This document shows positions 52,720 to 61,375 of a stretch of 64,000 nucleotides of DNA, piece by piece. The stretch covers positions 3,224,001 through 3,288,000 of the forward strand of contig NZ_CP113063.1 in assembly GCF_026625785.1 (NCBI RefSeq), written 5' to 3'. The notes beneath the pieces are model-generated. The model did no database searches. It saw nothing but the letters and a program-made list of their open reading frames with translations, and was not told the origin of the DNA. The position numbers and the translations under genes were made by a program. The first letter of the stretch is position 1, and the number at the start of each line of letters is the position of its first letter. The DNA comes from Gordonia sp. SL306 (lineage in GTDB: Bacteria > Actinomycetota > Actinomycetes > Mycobacteriales > Mycobacteriaceae).

Positions 52720-53625
52720 CTACATCGCAGCCAGTGGCTCACTTCCCGACCAGTCGTGGCCCCAGTAGCTGTCGGCGGTGATCTCCTCGGCCGTGTAGTG
52801 GGCCTCGTCCACCTTCATGCCCTCGGTGCCGAATTCGATGTCCCAGCCCCCGGGTGCCCGGACGTAGAAGGACACCATCTTGTCGTTGGTGTGCCGGCCC
52901 AGCGTGGACGAGACGGAGAAGCCGTCCTTGACCACACGGTCGAGGGCCTGGCCGACCGCGTCGAGGGAGTCGACCTCGACCATCACGTGGATGAGACCCG
53001 GTGCTCCGCCGTGGGGCGCAGGGCAGAGCGCGAGGCTGTGATGGCGCTCGTTGACGCCGAGGAACCGGATACGCATCGGGCCGAACTCCGGCGGTGCCGG
53101 AAGGCGCATCGCTCCGCGGGGCAGGAACCCGAGGACATCGGTGTAGAAGTCGAGGGCCCCGACCGGGTCGGTGGTCGGTAAGACCACGTGGCCAAGGCCC
53201 TGCGCGCCGGTCACGAAGGTAGCGCCGAACGGAGTGACGATCGGGCTGTGATCCAGGACCGGTCCATGGAACACCTCGACGTTGGCCCCGGTCGGATCGG
53301 TGAAGGAGATGACCTGCTCGACGCGACGGGCCTCGGCCTCTTCGACGGACAGTGGCTTCACGGCTGCGCCGGCCCGTTCCAACGCGGACTGGACTCGCGC
53401 CAGCGCCGCGCCGTCGCGCACTTCCCAGCCGATGTCGACGACCTCGTCGGTGTCACCCGGCACGACGACGATGCGTGCTGCCCGTTCGTCCATCCGGAGG
53501 TACAGGGCGTCCTCGTCGGGTCCGCTGCCCTGCGCGAAGCCCAATACGTCGAACGCGAAGGTGCGCCAACGGTCGATGTCGGTGGTCTGGATCTTGAGGT
53601 AGCCCAGACCCTTGATCTCTGTCAT
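52720..53625 (-). CDS. hsaC: HsaC, extradiol ring-cleavage dioxygenase (3,4-DHSA dioxygenase)
   Basis: A 301-residue type I extradiol dioxygenase with two vicinal-oxygen-chelate modules. The iron ligands His146 (GHVVLPTTD), His213 (LIHVMVEV) and Glu264 (WDIEFG) are in place, and His195/196 (NERHHSLAL) and Tyr254 (SFYV) fit the family active site. M. tuberculosis HsaC has about the same length and cleaves the catecholic ring A of 3,4-DHSA by meta cleavage. It follows hsaA and kshA on the same strand and is followed by a hairpin terminator. Biphenyl-type dioxygenases are related, but the steroid context decides. Confidence 0.93.
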   Translation of the reverse strand: MTEIKGLGYLKIQTTDIDRWRTFAFDVLGFAQGSGPDEDALYLRMDERAARIVVVPGDTDEVVDIGWEVRDGAALARVQSALERAGAAVKPLSVEEAEARRVEQVISFTDPTGANVEVFHGPVLDHSPIVTPFGATFVTGAQGLGHVVLPTTDPVGALDFYTDVLGFLPRGAMRLPAPPEFGPMRIRFLGVNERHHSLALCPAPHGGAPGLIHVMVEVDSLDAVGQALDRVVKDGFSVSSTLGRHTNDKMVSFYVRAPGGWDIEFGTEGMKVDEAHYTAEEITADSYWGHDWSGSEPLAAM

Positions 53626-53668
53626 GTCGATTCCTTTGTGGATCAGTTTCTTACGTGGTGATGGCCGG

Positions 53669-54847
53669 TCAGATCATCTTCTGGAGCTGCTCGGGTGGCT
53701 CGATGCCGAGCGAGCTGAGGGCCGAGGCGTGATAGACCGTGCTCGGCACGTGAATTGCGTGGTTCAGTCCGGCGTGCGCGTCGCGCCAGAATCGCTGCAG
53801 TGGCTTGTCCATGCGCAGGGCGTTGCCCCCGGAGCGCGCAAAGATCTGATCCACGGCCATCACGGCCCGCCATGCGGCCCGCACTTGGGTCCGACGCCCG
53901 GCGGCCCTCTGGTCGAACGACACCTCCTTGCCGGCATCGACGATGTCCCACATGGTGTCGACGGTGGCCAGCAGCTCCTGTCGGGCCGCGTTGATGTCTG
54001 CTGCGGCCTCGCCGACGGCAAACAAGACGTAGGGGTCGTCCTTGATCGCGGTCCCCTGGGCGCCGACCCGTTCGCGCTGATAGTCGAGGTGCGCGGCGAG
54101 AGCGCCCTCCGCGATTCCGATGACCGCCGAGGAGATGCCCAGCGGGAACATGTTGGACCACGGCATCTTGTAGAGGGTCTCGGTCACGCCGTACTCCCGC
54201 TGCGCTGTGCCGTCGATCACCTGGTCGCCGTTCATCACCCGGTACGAGGGGACGAAGGCGTCCTTGACGATGATGTCCTTGGAACCGGTTCCCTTGAGGC
54301 CGACCACGTTCCATGAGTCATCGACGATCTGGTAGTCGCTGCGGGGCAGGATCATGTGCAACATCGTCGGGGGATCGGCGATGGACCCGTCGGCCGTGCC
54401 GAGCAGTGCACCGAGAAAGATCCAGTCGCAGTGATCGGTGCCGGAGCTGAATTGCCAGCGGCCGTTGAAGACGTATCCGCCGTCGACCGGGACGGCGAGC
54501 CCTGTCGGGGCATACGGTGACGCCATCCAGGTGTCGTTGTCGGTACCCCAGACCTCTTCCTGGACCTTCGGATCCGCGAACGCCAACTGCCACGGGTGGA
54601 CGCCGACGATGCCGCAGACCCACCCGGTCGCACCGTCGAGTGCGGCGGCGGCCATCACGGTCTCGGCGAACTCACGCGGATGAGCTTCGTAGCCGCCGTA
54701 CTTCTTGGGCTGCAGCAAGCGGATCGGACCGGCCGCCTTGAGCTTCTTCGCGGTCTCGTCGGGCAGCCGGCCGATCCGCTCGGCCTCATCGGCCTGGCCG
54801 CGGATCTCCTCGGCCAGCGCGGTGATGTTCTCGAGTGCTTCGTTCAT
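53669..54847 (-). CDS. hsaA: HsaA, flavin-dependent 3-HSA hydroxylase (oxygenase part)
   Basis: A 392-residue acyl-CoA dehydrogenase-fold monooxygenase, the same length as M. tuberculosis HsaA (394). Typical segments are LPDETAKKLKAAGPIRLLQP, GATGWVCGIVGVHPWQLAF, FNGRWQFSSGTDHCDWIFLG and GLKGTGSKDIIV; the C-terminal RDAHAGLNHAIH holds the conserved His region. With reduced flavin from HsaB it ortho-hydroxylates 3-HSA to the catechol 3,4-DHSA. The ATG at 54847 is used. It lies between kshA (46 bp) and hsaC (43 bp), so the operon order is kshA-hsaA-hsaC. Confidence 0.93.
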   Translation of the reverse strand: MNEALENITALAEEIRGQADEAERIGRLPDETAKKLKAAGPIRLLQPKKYGGYEAHPREFAETVMAAAALDGATGWVCGIVGVHPWQLAFADPKVQEEVWGTDNDTWMASPYAPTGLAVPVDGGYVFNGRWQFSSGTDHCDWIFLGALLGTADGSIADPPTMLHMILPRSDYQIVDDSWNVVGLKGTGSKDIIVKDAFVPSYRVMNGDQVIDGTAQREYGVTETLYKMPWSNMFPLGISSAVIGIAEGALAAHLDYQRERVGAQGTAIKDDPYVLFAVGEAAADINAARQELLATVDTMWDIVDAGKEVSFDQRAAGRRTQVRAAWRAVMAVDQIFARSGGNALRMDKPLQRFWRDAHAGLNHAIHVPSTVYHASALSSLGIEPPEQLQKMI

Positions 54848-54893
54848 GTTCGCTTCCTCGTGCTCGTGGTGGTGTGCGGTAGACCGGGCCCGG

Positions 54894-56066
54894 TCAGGCG
54901 TGGGCTTGCAGTGTGTTGCTGTTGGCGATGTTCTCGGCGACCTCGGCCTCCCAGCTCTGCACCGCCCGCTCGGTGTCGATCTCGAACTCGAAGCGGTTGG
55001 TCATGTCGTCGGTGACCTCGTCGACATCGACGTAGAACTGCTCGTACCAGCGGCGCAGCTGGTATACCGGTCCGTCCTCTTCAGAGAGCAGCGGGTTGTC
55101 GATGGGCGCTTTGTTCTTCCAGATCTCGATGTCCTGCTCGAAACCCATCTCCACGCCCTGGGCGAACTGTGCTGCCATGCCGGCGGCCGCCTCGTCGGAC
55201 ATGCCCTCGGGCTTCTTGACCATCGCGCCGTACTGCAGCACAAAGGAATTCGACGAGACCGGGTAGTGGCAATTGATCAAGACCGTCTCGATGGTCATGC
55301 CCTGAGCCTCGCTCCACAGCCAGTCGATCATGTACGACGGACCGAAATACGATGCGTCGGAACGCAAGGTGGAGTTCGGATCGTCGTAGTTCGTGCCCAC
55401 TTCGATGTCCTGGCGAGGAGTGGATCGCATGTACTGCGTGGCGACATGACCTTCGAAGACGTTCTTGAAGTAGCGGGGGAACGCGTAGTGCACGTAGAAG
55501 AAGTGCGCCATGTCCACCACGTTGTCGACGATCTCGCGGCAGTGAGATCCTTCGACGAGGAGCGAGTTCCACGTCCAGCCGGTCCATTCCGGACTTCCGA
55601 ATCCCTCGATCTCGGGGATCGTCACGTCGTCGGTTGGCTTGCTGCCCTGCGGATCATGCCATACGAAGAGCTGTCCGTTGCGCTCGAGCGTCGGCCACGA
55701 GCGGGTCTTTGCCACCGGGGGGACCCGCTTGGCGTAGGGGATGTCGGTGCAGCGGCCGTTGCCGCCCCAGCGCCAGTCATGGAACGGGCAGGCGATCGAA
55801 TCGCCTTTGATGGTGCCGAGTGCGAGGTTTCCGCCCATGTGCCGGCAATAGGCGTCGAGGATGTGGAGCTTCCCGGTCTCCGCGGCCTGAAAGACCACCA
55901 GCGTGGTACCGAAGGCCTTGACCTGGTGAGGCTGACCGTCCCGGAAAGTGTCGAGCAGCCCGAGGCAATGCCAGCCGCGGGCAAAACGGGCCGGCGCGGC
56001 CGCCGCTTCGATCGTTCTGAACTCCTCGGTTTCCGAGGGGCATTGACCATTCGTGTGACCCAGCAT
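54894..56066 (-). CDS. kshA: KshA, Rieske oxygenase of 3-ketosteroid 9alpha-hydroxylase
   Basis: A 390-residue Rieske non-haem iron oxygenase. The [2Fe-2S] ligands are Cys74 and His76 (CRHMGGNL) and Cys93 and His96 (CPFHDW). The mononuclear iron site has His188 and His193 in NVVDMAHFFYVHYAFP. Together with KshB it hydroxylates 3-ketosteroids at C9; when KstD has acted, ring B opens spontaneously to 3-HSA. ATG 56066 follows GGAGGT; a TTG-led reading adds four residues. It heads the kshA-hsaA-hsaC operon and is divergent from an SDR, with two TCCCG-type motifs between. Confidence 0.94.
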   Translation of the reverse strand: MLGHTNGQCPSETEEFRTIEAAAAPARFARGWHCLGLLDTFRDGQPHQVKAFGTTLVVFQAAETGKLHILDAYCRHMGGNLALGTIKGDSIACPFHDWRWGGNGRCTDIPYAKRVPPVAKTRSWPTLERNGQLFVWHDPQGSKPTDDVTIPEIEGFGSPEWTGWTWNSLLVEGSHCREIVDNVVDMAHFFYVHYAFPRYFKNVFEGHVATQYMRSTPRQDIEVGTNYDDPNSTLRSDASYFGPSYMIDWLWSEAQGMTIETVLINCHYPVSSNSFVLQYGAMVKKPEGMSDEAAAGMAAQFAQGVEMGFEQDIEIWKNKAPIDNPLLSEEDGPVYQLRRWYEQFYVDVDEVTDDMTNRFEFEIDTERAVQSWEAEVAENIANSNTLQAHA

Positions 56067-56144
56067 CGAGACCTCCAACTCTCCAGACGGACTGGTGTGA
56101 CGGTTTCGATGGTCGCCGGAACCGGTGGCGAGCGAACGGCTCCT

Positions 56145-56187
56145 TCCCGGTCAGTGGGCGGGAATTCCGGCTTCCCGCTCAGTGGAT
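56145..56187. promoter_or_regulatory. TCCCG-type motif pair, sites 5 and 6
   Basis: TCCCG-GTCAG-TGGGC (56145-56159) and TCCCG-CTCAG-TGGAT (56173-56187) form a direct repeat with a 28-base step; TTCCCGCTCAGTGG differs from TTCCCGGTCAGTGG at one base. They lie between the divergent kshA and SDR genes. Confidence 0.5.
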
Positions 56188-56256
56188 GCCGATTGCACCC
56201 GCGACGACGTCGTCTGGTGGTATCGCTGGGGTAGCGCCGAGAGAGGGAGAACTGCG

Positions 56257-57081
56257 ATGCAGCCAGGCAGTGGACAGCAACACGGTGGACAACACGACGT
56301 GGGTCAGCGGTATCGGGGACGCCGGGTCCTGATCACCGGTGCGGGTTCGGGGATCGGTCAGGCGACCACCTTGCGGATGCTCGAGGAAGGGGCGCAGGTT
56401 GTCGCGGCCGATGTGAGCGAGGCGGGCCTGGCCGACACCAAGGACAAGGCGGGGGCCTCGGCGACCCTGACGACTGTTGTCGTCGACGTCGCCGACGAGG
56501 CGTCGGTCCGGGCGGGCGTTGCCGCGGCGGTCGAGTCGCTCGGCGGCCTGGACGTCCTGGTCAACGCCGCGGGAATCCTGCGTTCGGCGCACAGCCACGA
56601 GATGTCGGTGGAGTTGTTCGAGAGCGTCCTCCGGATCAATCTCACGGGTACCTTCCTGATGATCCGTGAGTCCATCCCGGCACTGCGGGAGGGGACATCG
56701 CCCGCGGTGGTGAACTTCAGCTCGACGTCGGCGGCATTCGCGCATCCCTACATGGCCGCGTACGCCGCCAGCAAGGGCGGCATCCAGGCGATGACCCATG
56801 CCCTGGCCTCCGAATACGGGAAGGCGGGCATCCGGTTCAACGCGGTACAGCCCGGATCGATCTCGTCGGGGATGACCGACGGCAGCGGAGCGAGCGGACA
56901 GAGTGCGGGACCCGGGCTGCCCGAGGATGCCGACTACTCCCTGTTCCCCACACCGCTGCTATTCGGCGGCGGCTTCGCGCCGCCGCAGGTGGTGGCAGGT
57001 GTGGTCGCGATGCTGGCCAGCGCTGACGCGGCGTTCATCACCGGCACCGAGGTACGGGTCGACGGCGGTTCGCACGCCTGA
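56257..57081 (+). CDS. Short-chain dehydrogenase/reductase divergent from kshA
   Basis: A 274-residue SDR with TGAGSGIGQATTLRM, the DVSE sequence after strand 2 (NAD preference), NAAGILRSA, the catalytic Ser in NFSSTSAAF and YAASKGG. An extended loop between residues 205 and 240 (GSGASGQSAGPGLPEDADYS) is longer than usual and may shape the substrate pocket. ATG 56257 follows GAGAGGGAGA. Placed between kshA and hsaEGF, it is probably a hydroxysteroid dehydrogenase, but the position it oxidises cannot be told. Confidence 0.85.
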   Translation: MQPGSGQQHGGQHDVGQRYRGRRVLITGAGSGIGQATTLRMLEEGAQVVAADVSEAGLADTKDKAGASATLTTVVVDVADEASVRAGVAAAVESLGGLDVLVNAAGILRSAHSHEMSVELFESVLRINLTGTFLMIRESIPALREGTSPAVVNFSSTSAAFAHPYMAAYAASKGGIQAMTHALASEYGKAGIRFNAVQPGSISSGMTDGSGASGQSAGPGLPEDADYSLFPTPLLFGGGFAPPQVVAGVVAMLASADAAFITGTEVRVDGGSHA

Positions 57082-57137
57082 CCTCATCTGCCGACGTCAT
57101 TCGACCAACGGGGAGTGGCGGCGGCATGTCGCGAATC

Positions 57138-57168
57138 TGCAACATGTTCTAAACTAGAACACGTTCAC
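57138..57168. promoter_or_regulatory. Tandem KstR boxes upstream of hsaE
   Basis: TGCAACATGTTCTA (57138-57151) matches TNNAACNNGTTNNA fully. TAGAACACGTTCAC (57155-57168) matches except for the last base. The boxes are 17 bases apart and end 55 bases before the hsaE start, predicting KstR control of hsaE-hsaG-hsaF. Confidence 0.85.
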
Positions 57169-57223
57169 TCGGTGTCGCCCGGAGCGCAGCGAGCGGGCCG
57201 AAGGCAACGGAGAAGGAGACGAA

Positions 57224-58012
57224 GTGGCGGTCGACCAGGCAATTCGTGAGCAGATCGCGGCCGATCTGTGGAACGCGGAGCAGACCGCGGTCGCGATCGA
57301 TCGGCCCACCGACACTCACCCCGACCTCGATGTCGTCGACGCCTACGAGATCCAGCTGATCAACATCCGCAAACGGCTCGATGCCGGTGCGAATGTTGCC
57401 GGTCACAAGGTTGGCCTCGCCTCCGAGGCCATGCAGAAGATGATGAACGTCGATGAGCCGGACTACGGCCATCTGCTCGACGAGATGCAGTACTTCGAGA
57501 AGACCCCGATCGACGCGCAGAAGCTGTGCTTTCCGCGTGTCGAGGTGGAGGTCGGCTTCATCCTCGGCGCAGATCTGCCAGGCGAGGGTTGTACCAACGA
57601 GGACGTGATCGAGGCGGTCGAATGGGTGGTGCCGTCGATCGAGCTGATCGACTCACGCATCAAAGACTGGAAGATCACGCTGTGTGACACCATCGCCGAC
57701 AACGCGTCGTCGTGCGGCTGGATCCTGGGCGAACAACGTGTCCCGATCAGCGAGATCGACACCGGGAACATCGACGCCGTGTTGCACCGTAATGGTGAGG
57801 TGATCGCCAAGGGCAACTCGTCGGGGGTGCTGGGCCACCCGCTGAACGCGGTCTCCTGGCTCGCCCGCAAAGTCGAGGGCTTCGGCGTGCGACTCCGCAG
57901 GGGCGACGTGATCCTGCCCGGCACCGCGACCCGCGCGATCGACATCAGTTCGGGTGACCATTTCGTCGCCGAGTTCGAGGGGTTGGGCAGCGTGACCCTG
58001 GACTTCGACTAG
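57224..58012 (+). CDS. hsaE: HsaE, 2-hydroxypenta-2,4-dienoate hydratase-type enzyme
   Basis: A 262-residue member of the fumarylacetoacetase-like hydratase/decarboxylase family. Seen are GHKVGLASEAMQ, the metal-binding acidic residues in VEVEVGFILG, PSIELIDSRIKDW and GHPLNAVSWLARK. It hydrates the C5/C6 hydroxydienoate released by HsaD to 4-hydroxy-2-oxo acid. The GTG at 57224 follows AAGGAGAC. It is the first gene of the hsaE-hsaG-hsaF operon and has tandem KstR boxes upstream, as expected from the KstR regulon of mycobacteria and rhodococci. Confidence 0.93.
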   Translation: MAVDQAIREQIAADLWNAEQTAVAIDRPTDTHPDLDVVDAYEIQLINIRKRLDAGANVAGHKVGLASEAMQKMMNVDEPDYGHLLDEMQYFEKTPIDAQKLCFPRVEVEVGFILGADLPGEGCTNEDVIEAVEWVVPSIELIDSRIKDWKITLCDTIADNASSCGWILGEQRVPISEIDTGNIDAVLHRNGEVIAKGNSSGVLGHPLNAVSWLARKVEGFGVRLRRGDVILPGTATRAIDISSGDHFVAEFEGLGSVTLDFD

Positions 58013-58093
58013 CTCAGCCCGCTGACGTGCTGGGACGTCCCGCACACGAGAACTGAAGAACTTCGACATGTACGAACGAGCAAGGAGGCGCAG

Positions 58094-58999
58094 GTGGCAG
58101 CCAAGCTGACCGCAGCGATCATCGGGTCGGGCAACATCGGCACCGACCTGATGTACAAGCTGGAACGATCCGGGGTCATCGAACCGAGGTGGATGGTCGG
58201 CATCGATGCCGACTCCGAGGGCATGAAGCGGGCCGCCGACCACGGCCTGATCACCATGAGCGGCGGGGCCGACGAGCTCCTGTCGTCGTCGGAACGTCCG
58301 GACTTCATCTTCGAGGCGACATCGGCCTACGTGCATCGCGAGTACGCCCCGAAGTACGAGGCCGCCGGGATCACCGCGGTCGACCTCACCCCGGCCGCGG
58401 TCGGTCCGGCGGTCGTCCCGCCGGCGAACCTCCGCGAGCACCTGGACGCGCCGAACACCAACATGATCACCTGCGGTGGGCAGGCGACGATCCCGATGGT
58501 GCACGCCGTGTCGTCCGTGGTGCCGGTGCCCTACGCCGAGATCGTTGCGTCGGTCGCGTCCGTCTCGGCCGGCCCGGGTACGCGCGCGAACATCGACGAG
58601 TTCACCGCGACGACGTCGAAGGGTGTGGAGACCATCGGCGGGGCGACCCGCGGCAAGGCGATCATCATCCTGAATCCGGCCGATCCGCCGATGATCATGC
58701 GCGACACCATCTTCTGCGCGATCCCGGAAGACGCGGACACCGACGCGATCGCCGAGTCGATCCACAAGCGCGAGAAAGAGATCCAGGCGTACGTGCCCGG
58801 CTACCGCCTGCTGCAGGATCCGCAGTTCGATCCGCCGTCGGTGCTCAACGGCGGGCATGCGCGGGTCTCCATCTTCGTCGAGGTCGAGGGCGCCGGCGAC
58901 TTCCTTCCGCCGTACGCGGGCAACCTCGACATCATGACCGCCGCCGCCACCAAGGTCGGCGAGGAAATTGCAAAGCAGAAGTTGGGAGTCTCGGCATGA
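58094..58999 (+). CDS. hsaG: HsaG, acylating aldehyde dehydrogenase (acetaldehyde/propionaldehyde)
   Basis: A 301-residue acylating aldehyde dehydrogenase of the BphJ/DmpF family. It has [15 protein letters not shown] (NAD binding), the catalytic cysteine in [30 protein letters not shown] and the C-terminal [16 protein letters not shown]. It converts propanal (or acetaldehyde) channelled from HsaF into the acyl-CoA. The GTG at 58094 follows AAGGAGG, and the stop overlaps the hsaF start (ATGA), fitting the obligate HsaF-HsaG complex. Confidence 0.94.
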   Translation: MAAKLTAAIIGSGNIGTDLMYKLERSGVIEPRWMVGIDADSEGMKRAADHGLITMSGGADELLSSSERPDFIFEATSAYVHREYAPKYEAAGITAVDLTPAAVGPAVVPPANLREHLDAPNTNMITCGGQATIPMVHAVSSVVPVPYAEIVASVASVSAGPGTRANIDEFTATTSKGVETIGGATRGKAIIILNPADPPMIMRDTIFCAIPEDADTDAIAESIHKREKEIQAYVPGYRLLQDPQFDPPSVLNGGHARVSIFVEVEGAGDFLPPYAGNLDIMTAAATKVGEEIAKQKLGVSA

Positions 59000-60069
59000 C
59001 GACCGCAGTTGACCTGATGGCGAACGCACGTAAGTACTCCGACACCCTCGACATCCGCATCACCGACTCGTCGTTGCGCGATGGCAGTCACCACAAGCGG
59101 CATCAGTTCACCGAGCAGGAGGTGCGCGACATCGTCGCGGCGCTCGATGCCTCGGGTGTGCCGGTGATCGAGGTGACCCACGGTGACGGGTTGGGCGGGT
59201 CGTCGTTCAACTACGGATTCTCGAAAACCCCTGAGCAGCAACTGATCAAGGCTGCCGCCGAGACGGCGAAGCAGGCCAAGATCGCGTTTCTGATGCTGCC
59301 GGGCCTCGGGACCAAGGACGACATCAGGGCCGCGCAGGACAACGGCGGGCAGATCTGCCGGATCGCCACGCATTGCACCGAGGCCGACGTGTCGATCCAG
59401 CATTTCGGCTTGGCACGCGACCTCGGGCTGGAAACGGTCGGCTTCTTGATGATGAGCCACTCGCAGCCGCCGGAGAAGTTGGCGGAACAGGCCCGGATCA
59501 TGGCAGACGCCGGCTGCCAGTGCGTCTACGTCGTCGACTCGGCGGGCGCGCTGGTGCTCGAAGACGTCACCGTTCGCGTGCAGGCGTTGCGAGCCGAGCT
59601 GGGTGACGACGCCCAGATCGGTTTCCACGGCCACGAGAACCTCGACATCGCGGTCGCCAACTCCATCAACGCGATCCGTGCCGGAGCCCAGCAGATCGAC
59701 GGCTCGATCCGCCGGTTCGGCGCGGGCGCAGGCAACACGCCGACCGAGGCATTCGTCGGGGTGTGCGACAAGCTGGGCATCTCCACGGGCGTGGACTTCA
59801 TGAAGATCGCCGACGCCGCCCAGGACGTGGTACGCCCGGCGATGCCGTCCGAATGTCTGGTCGATCGCTCGGCGATGATGATGGGCTACGCCGGGTGCTA
59901 CAGCTCCTTCCTGAAGCACGCCGAGGGGCACGCCGAGCGCTACAACGTGTCGGCGGCCGAGATCCTGCTGGAGGCCGGTAGCCGCAAACTCGTCGGCGGC
60001 CAAGAGGATCAGCTCATCGACATCGCGCTGGAACTGAAGAAGAAGCAGGACGCGAACGCCGGAGTTTGA
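58996..60069 (+). CDS. hsaF: HsaF, 4-hydroxy-2-oxo acid aldolase
   Basis: A 357-residue DRE-TIM metallolyase aldolase of the BphI/DmpG family. It has [16 protein letters not shown] (catalytic Arg, Asp metal ligand and His base), [23 protein letters not shown] and the metal-binding GFHGHEN. It cleaves 4-hydroxy-2-oxohexanoate to pyruvate and propanal, which is passed to HsaG. ATG 58996 overlaps the hsaG stop; the long upstream frame is only the hsaG gene in another frame. It is the last gene of the KstR-controlled hsaEGF unit. Confidence 0.94.
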   Translation: MTTAVDLMANARKYSDTLDIRITDSSLRDGSHHKRHQFTEQEVRDIVAALDASGVPVIEVTHGDGLGGSSFNYGFSKTPEQQLIKAAAETAKQAKIAFLMLPGLGTKDDIRAAQDNGGQICRIATHCTEADVSIQHFGLARDLGLETVGFLMMSHSQPPEKLAEQARIMADAGCQCVYVVDSAGALVLEDVTVRVQALRAELGDDAQIGFHGHENLDIAVANSINAIRAGAQQIDGSIRRFGAGAGNTPTEAFVGVCDKLGISTGVDFMKIADAAQDVVRPAMPSECLVDRSAMMMGYAGCYSSFLKHAEGHAERYNVSAAEILLEAGSRKLVGGQEDQLIDIALELKKKQDANAGV

Positions 60070-60091
60070 GTAGGGACGCGCCGGTCGTCTT

Positions 60092-60170
60092 CTCTCGCGC
60101 TGGCGGGTTCGGCTCTCGCGGGTCGTCGACGACCCGCGAGAGGCCGGACGACCCGCGTCCCGCGACGGCA
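60092..60170. repeat. Palindromic hinge array C, core 30-bp perfect palindrome
   Basis: CTCTCGCGGGTCGTC (60113-60127) is followed at once by GACGACCCGCGAGAG (60128-60142), a perfect 30-bp palindrome. A degenerate direct unit starts at 60092 (CTCTCGCGCTGGCGGG), and inverted units (GACGACCCGCGTCCC and CACCCGCGTG) follow to about 60178. The array sits between the convergent hsaF and AbiEi-like genes. Its central 22 bp (60117-60138) recur exactly at 61230-61251 on the other side of the latter gene. Confidence 0.85.
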
Positions 60171-60197
60171 CCCGCGTGTGCGTCGCCTTGATGCCGA

Positions 60198-61124
60198 TCA
60201 CGCCGCGATGATGGCGAGTCGGGTCAACCACTCCCGGAGGATGCCCACCACGCGACCGTTCTCGAGGTCGGACCAGGTCCAGCGCACGACGACGATGTCG
60301 AGTCGACGGAGTGCGTCTTCGCGAGCTTTCTCGCGGATGACGACGTCGGAGGTGCTCTCGCCGGGCCGGACCAGCTTCTCGTACTTGACCTTTCCGTCGA
60401 ACTCGCCCACCAGAAGTCCGGCCCAGTCGTAATCGGTGCGCGCGATGAACGTCCCGTCGGTGCCATGGAACTCGTGCTGAAGTCGGGGGACCGGTAAACC
60501 TGCCTCGATCATCTGGGCACGGCCCCACGATTCGCCCGGATTCTCCGACATCCCATCCGCATGATGCAGCGCCCGCCTGGCGTGAGCTGCGCCTCGATGC
60601 CTGCTGCCGAGCAGTCGCGCCATCACCTCGCGATCTGCGCCTTTGCGCAACGCGGAATCGAGGACAGCCAACGCCCCGGCAAATCCCAGGGGACTCGAGC
60701 AGGCAATGTCGACCGCGGTGCGTTCCAGGGAGGTCACTCGGAGACCCTCGAACTCGACGACCTCGTCGGGGGCGAACCTGCCGACATGTCGATGTTGAGT
60801 GGTGGTGCGGTAGCCGCCGTTCGGCGAGCCGGTGGTCATGTGGATGCGGCGCAGGTTCGGCCTCAGCATCTCGACGCCGTGGATCACGGCGGCCGACTGG
60901 TGGCTGAGTGTCGCGGCGACATCGCTTGTGACCGACGCCGCGACGGCCTTCAGCCGGTGCCATTCGGTGGGGGACCGCTTGCCCGCGGGTACACACACGC
61001 CTCGGCCGACGGAGATCGTCTCCTTGGATTGCAGTGCGCGTCGGTACTCGTCGGCCGAGAAGTGGGCGGACAGAACGGCAGCGCGATGGATCAGGCCGTG
61101 GCGATCGGTGGGGAACGGTGTCAT
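60198..61124 (-). CDS. AbiEi-like/DUF559-type protein with Vsr-like nuclease fold
   Basis: A 308-residue protein with two parts. The N-terminal part (residues 1 to about 110) resembles AbiEi-type domains: FSADEYRRALQSKETISVGRGV, SHQSAAVIHG and RTAVDIACSS. The C-terminal part contains the pattern of very-short-patch-repair-like PD-(D/E)xK nucleases: an Asp in RTDYDWAG, then Glu, Asp and Lys in GEFDGKVKYEK. Such proteins are common and variable in mycolic-acid actinomycetes, and their role is unknown; defence or abortive infection has been suggested for AbiE relatives. No AbiEii nucleotidyltransferase partner is adjacent. It is flanked on both sides by arrays with the same 22-bp palindrome. Confidence 0.75.
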   Translation of the reverse strand: MTPFPTDRHGLIHRAAVLSAHFSADEYRRALQSKETISVGRGVCVPAGKRSPTEWHRLKAVAASVTSDVAATLSHQSAAVIHGVEMLRPNLRRIHMTTGSPNGGYRTTTQHRHVGRFAPDEVVEFEGLRVTSLERTAVDIACSSPLGFAGALAVLDSALRKGADREVMARLLGSRHRGAAHARRALHHADGMSENPGESWGRAQMIEAGLPVPRLQHEFHGTDGTFIARTDYDWAGLLVGEFDGKVKYEKLVRPGESTSDVVIREKAREDALRRLDIVVVRWTWSDLENGRVVGILREWLTRLAIIAA

Positions 61125-61143
61125 GAACGTAGGACGCAGCAGG

Positions 61144-61171
61144 TCTGAGATCGGTGCCCACCGATCTCAGA
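61144..61171. other. Hairpin beside array D
   Basis: TCTGAGATCGG (61144-61154) and CCGATCTCAGA (61161-61171) form a perfect 11-bp stem with a 6-base loop, 20 bases upstream of the AbiEi-like start and touching the first unit of array D. It may act as a terminator of transcripts entering from upstream or as a 5' leader structure. Confidence 0.65.
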
Positions 61172-61290
61172 ACGCGGATCAACTCGGCTGACGCGGGGCG
61201 GCTGAGCAAACGCGGGTCGGCCGGCCGAACGCGGGTCGTCGACGACCCGCGTCAGCACAGTCGACCCGCGTCACCTCGGCCGACCCGCGT
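61172..61290. repeat. Hinge array D: 19-bp step, inverted at a 24-bp palindrome
   Basis: Forward 19-bp units beginning ACGCGG start at 61172, 61191, 61210 and 61229. At 61240/61241 the array inverts: ACGCGGGTCGTC (61229-61240) meets GACGACCCGCGT (61241-61252). Inverted 19-bp units ending GACCCGCGT follow at 61253-61271 and 61272-61290. The step is exact throughout. It fills the divergent space between the AbiEi-like gene and the acyl-CoA dehydrogenase. Confidence 0.88.
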
Positions 61291-61375
61291 GCGGGAACCT
61301 TCCGCCGTCACGGTGCCTGTCGCATCATCCGCTCACATGGTTAACTATGTGTGATAACGGACGATGGGAGGGTCG

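Noticed and set aside
60198..61124. AbiEi-like gene as part of a complete AbiE toxin-antitoxin pair
   Set aside because: No AbiEii-type nucleotidyltransferase is adjacent, and the C-terminal half looks like a Vsr-type nuclease fold instead.
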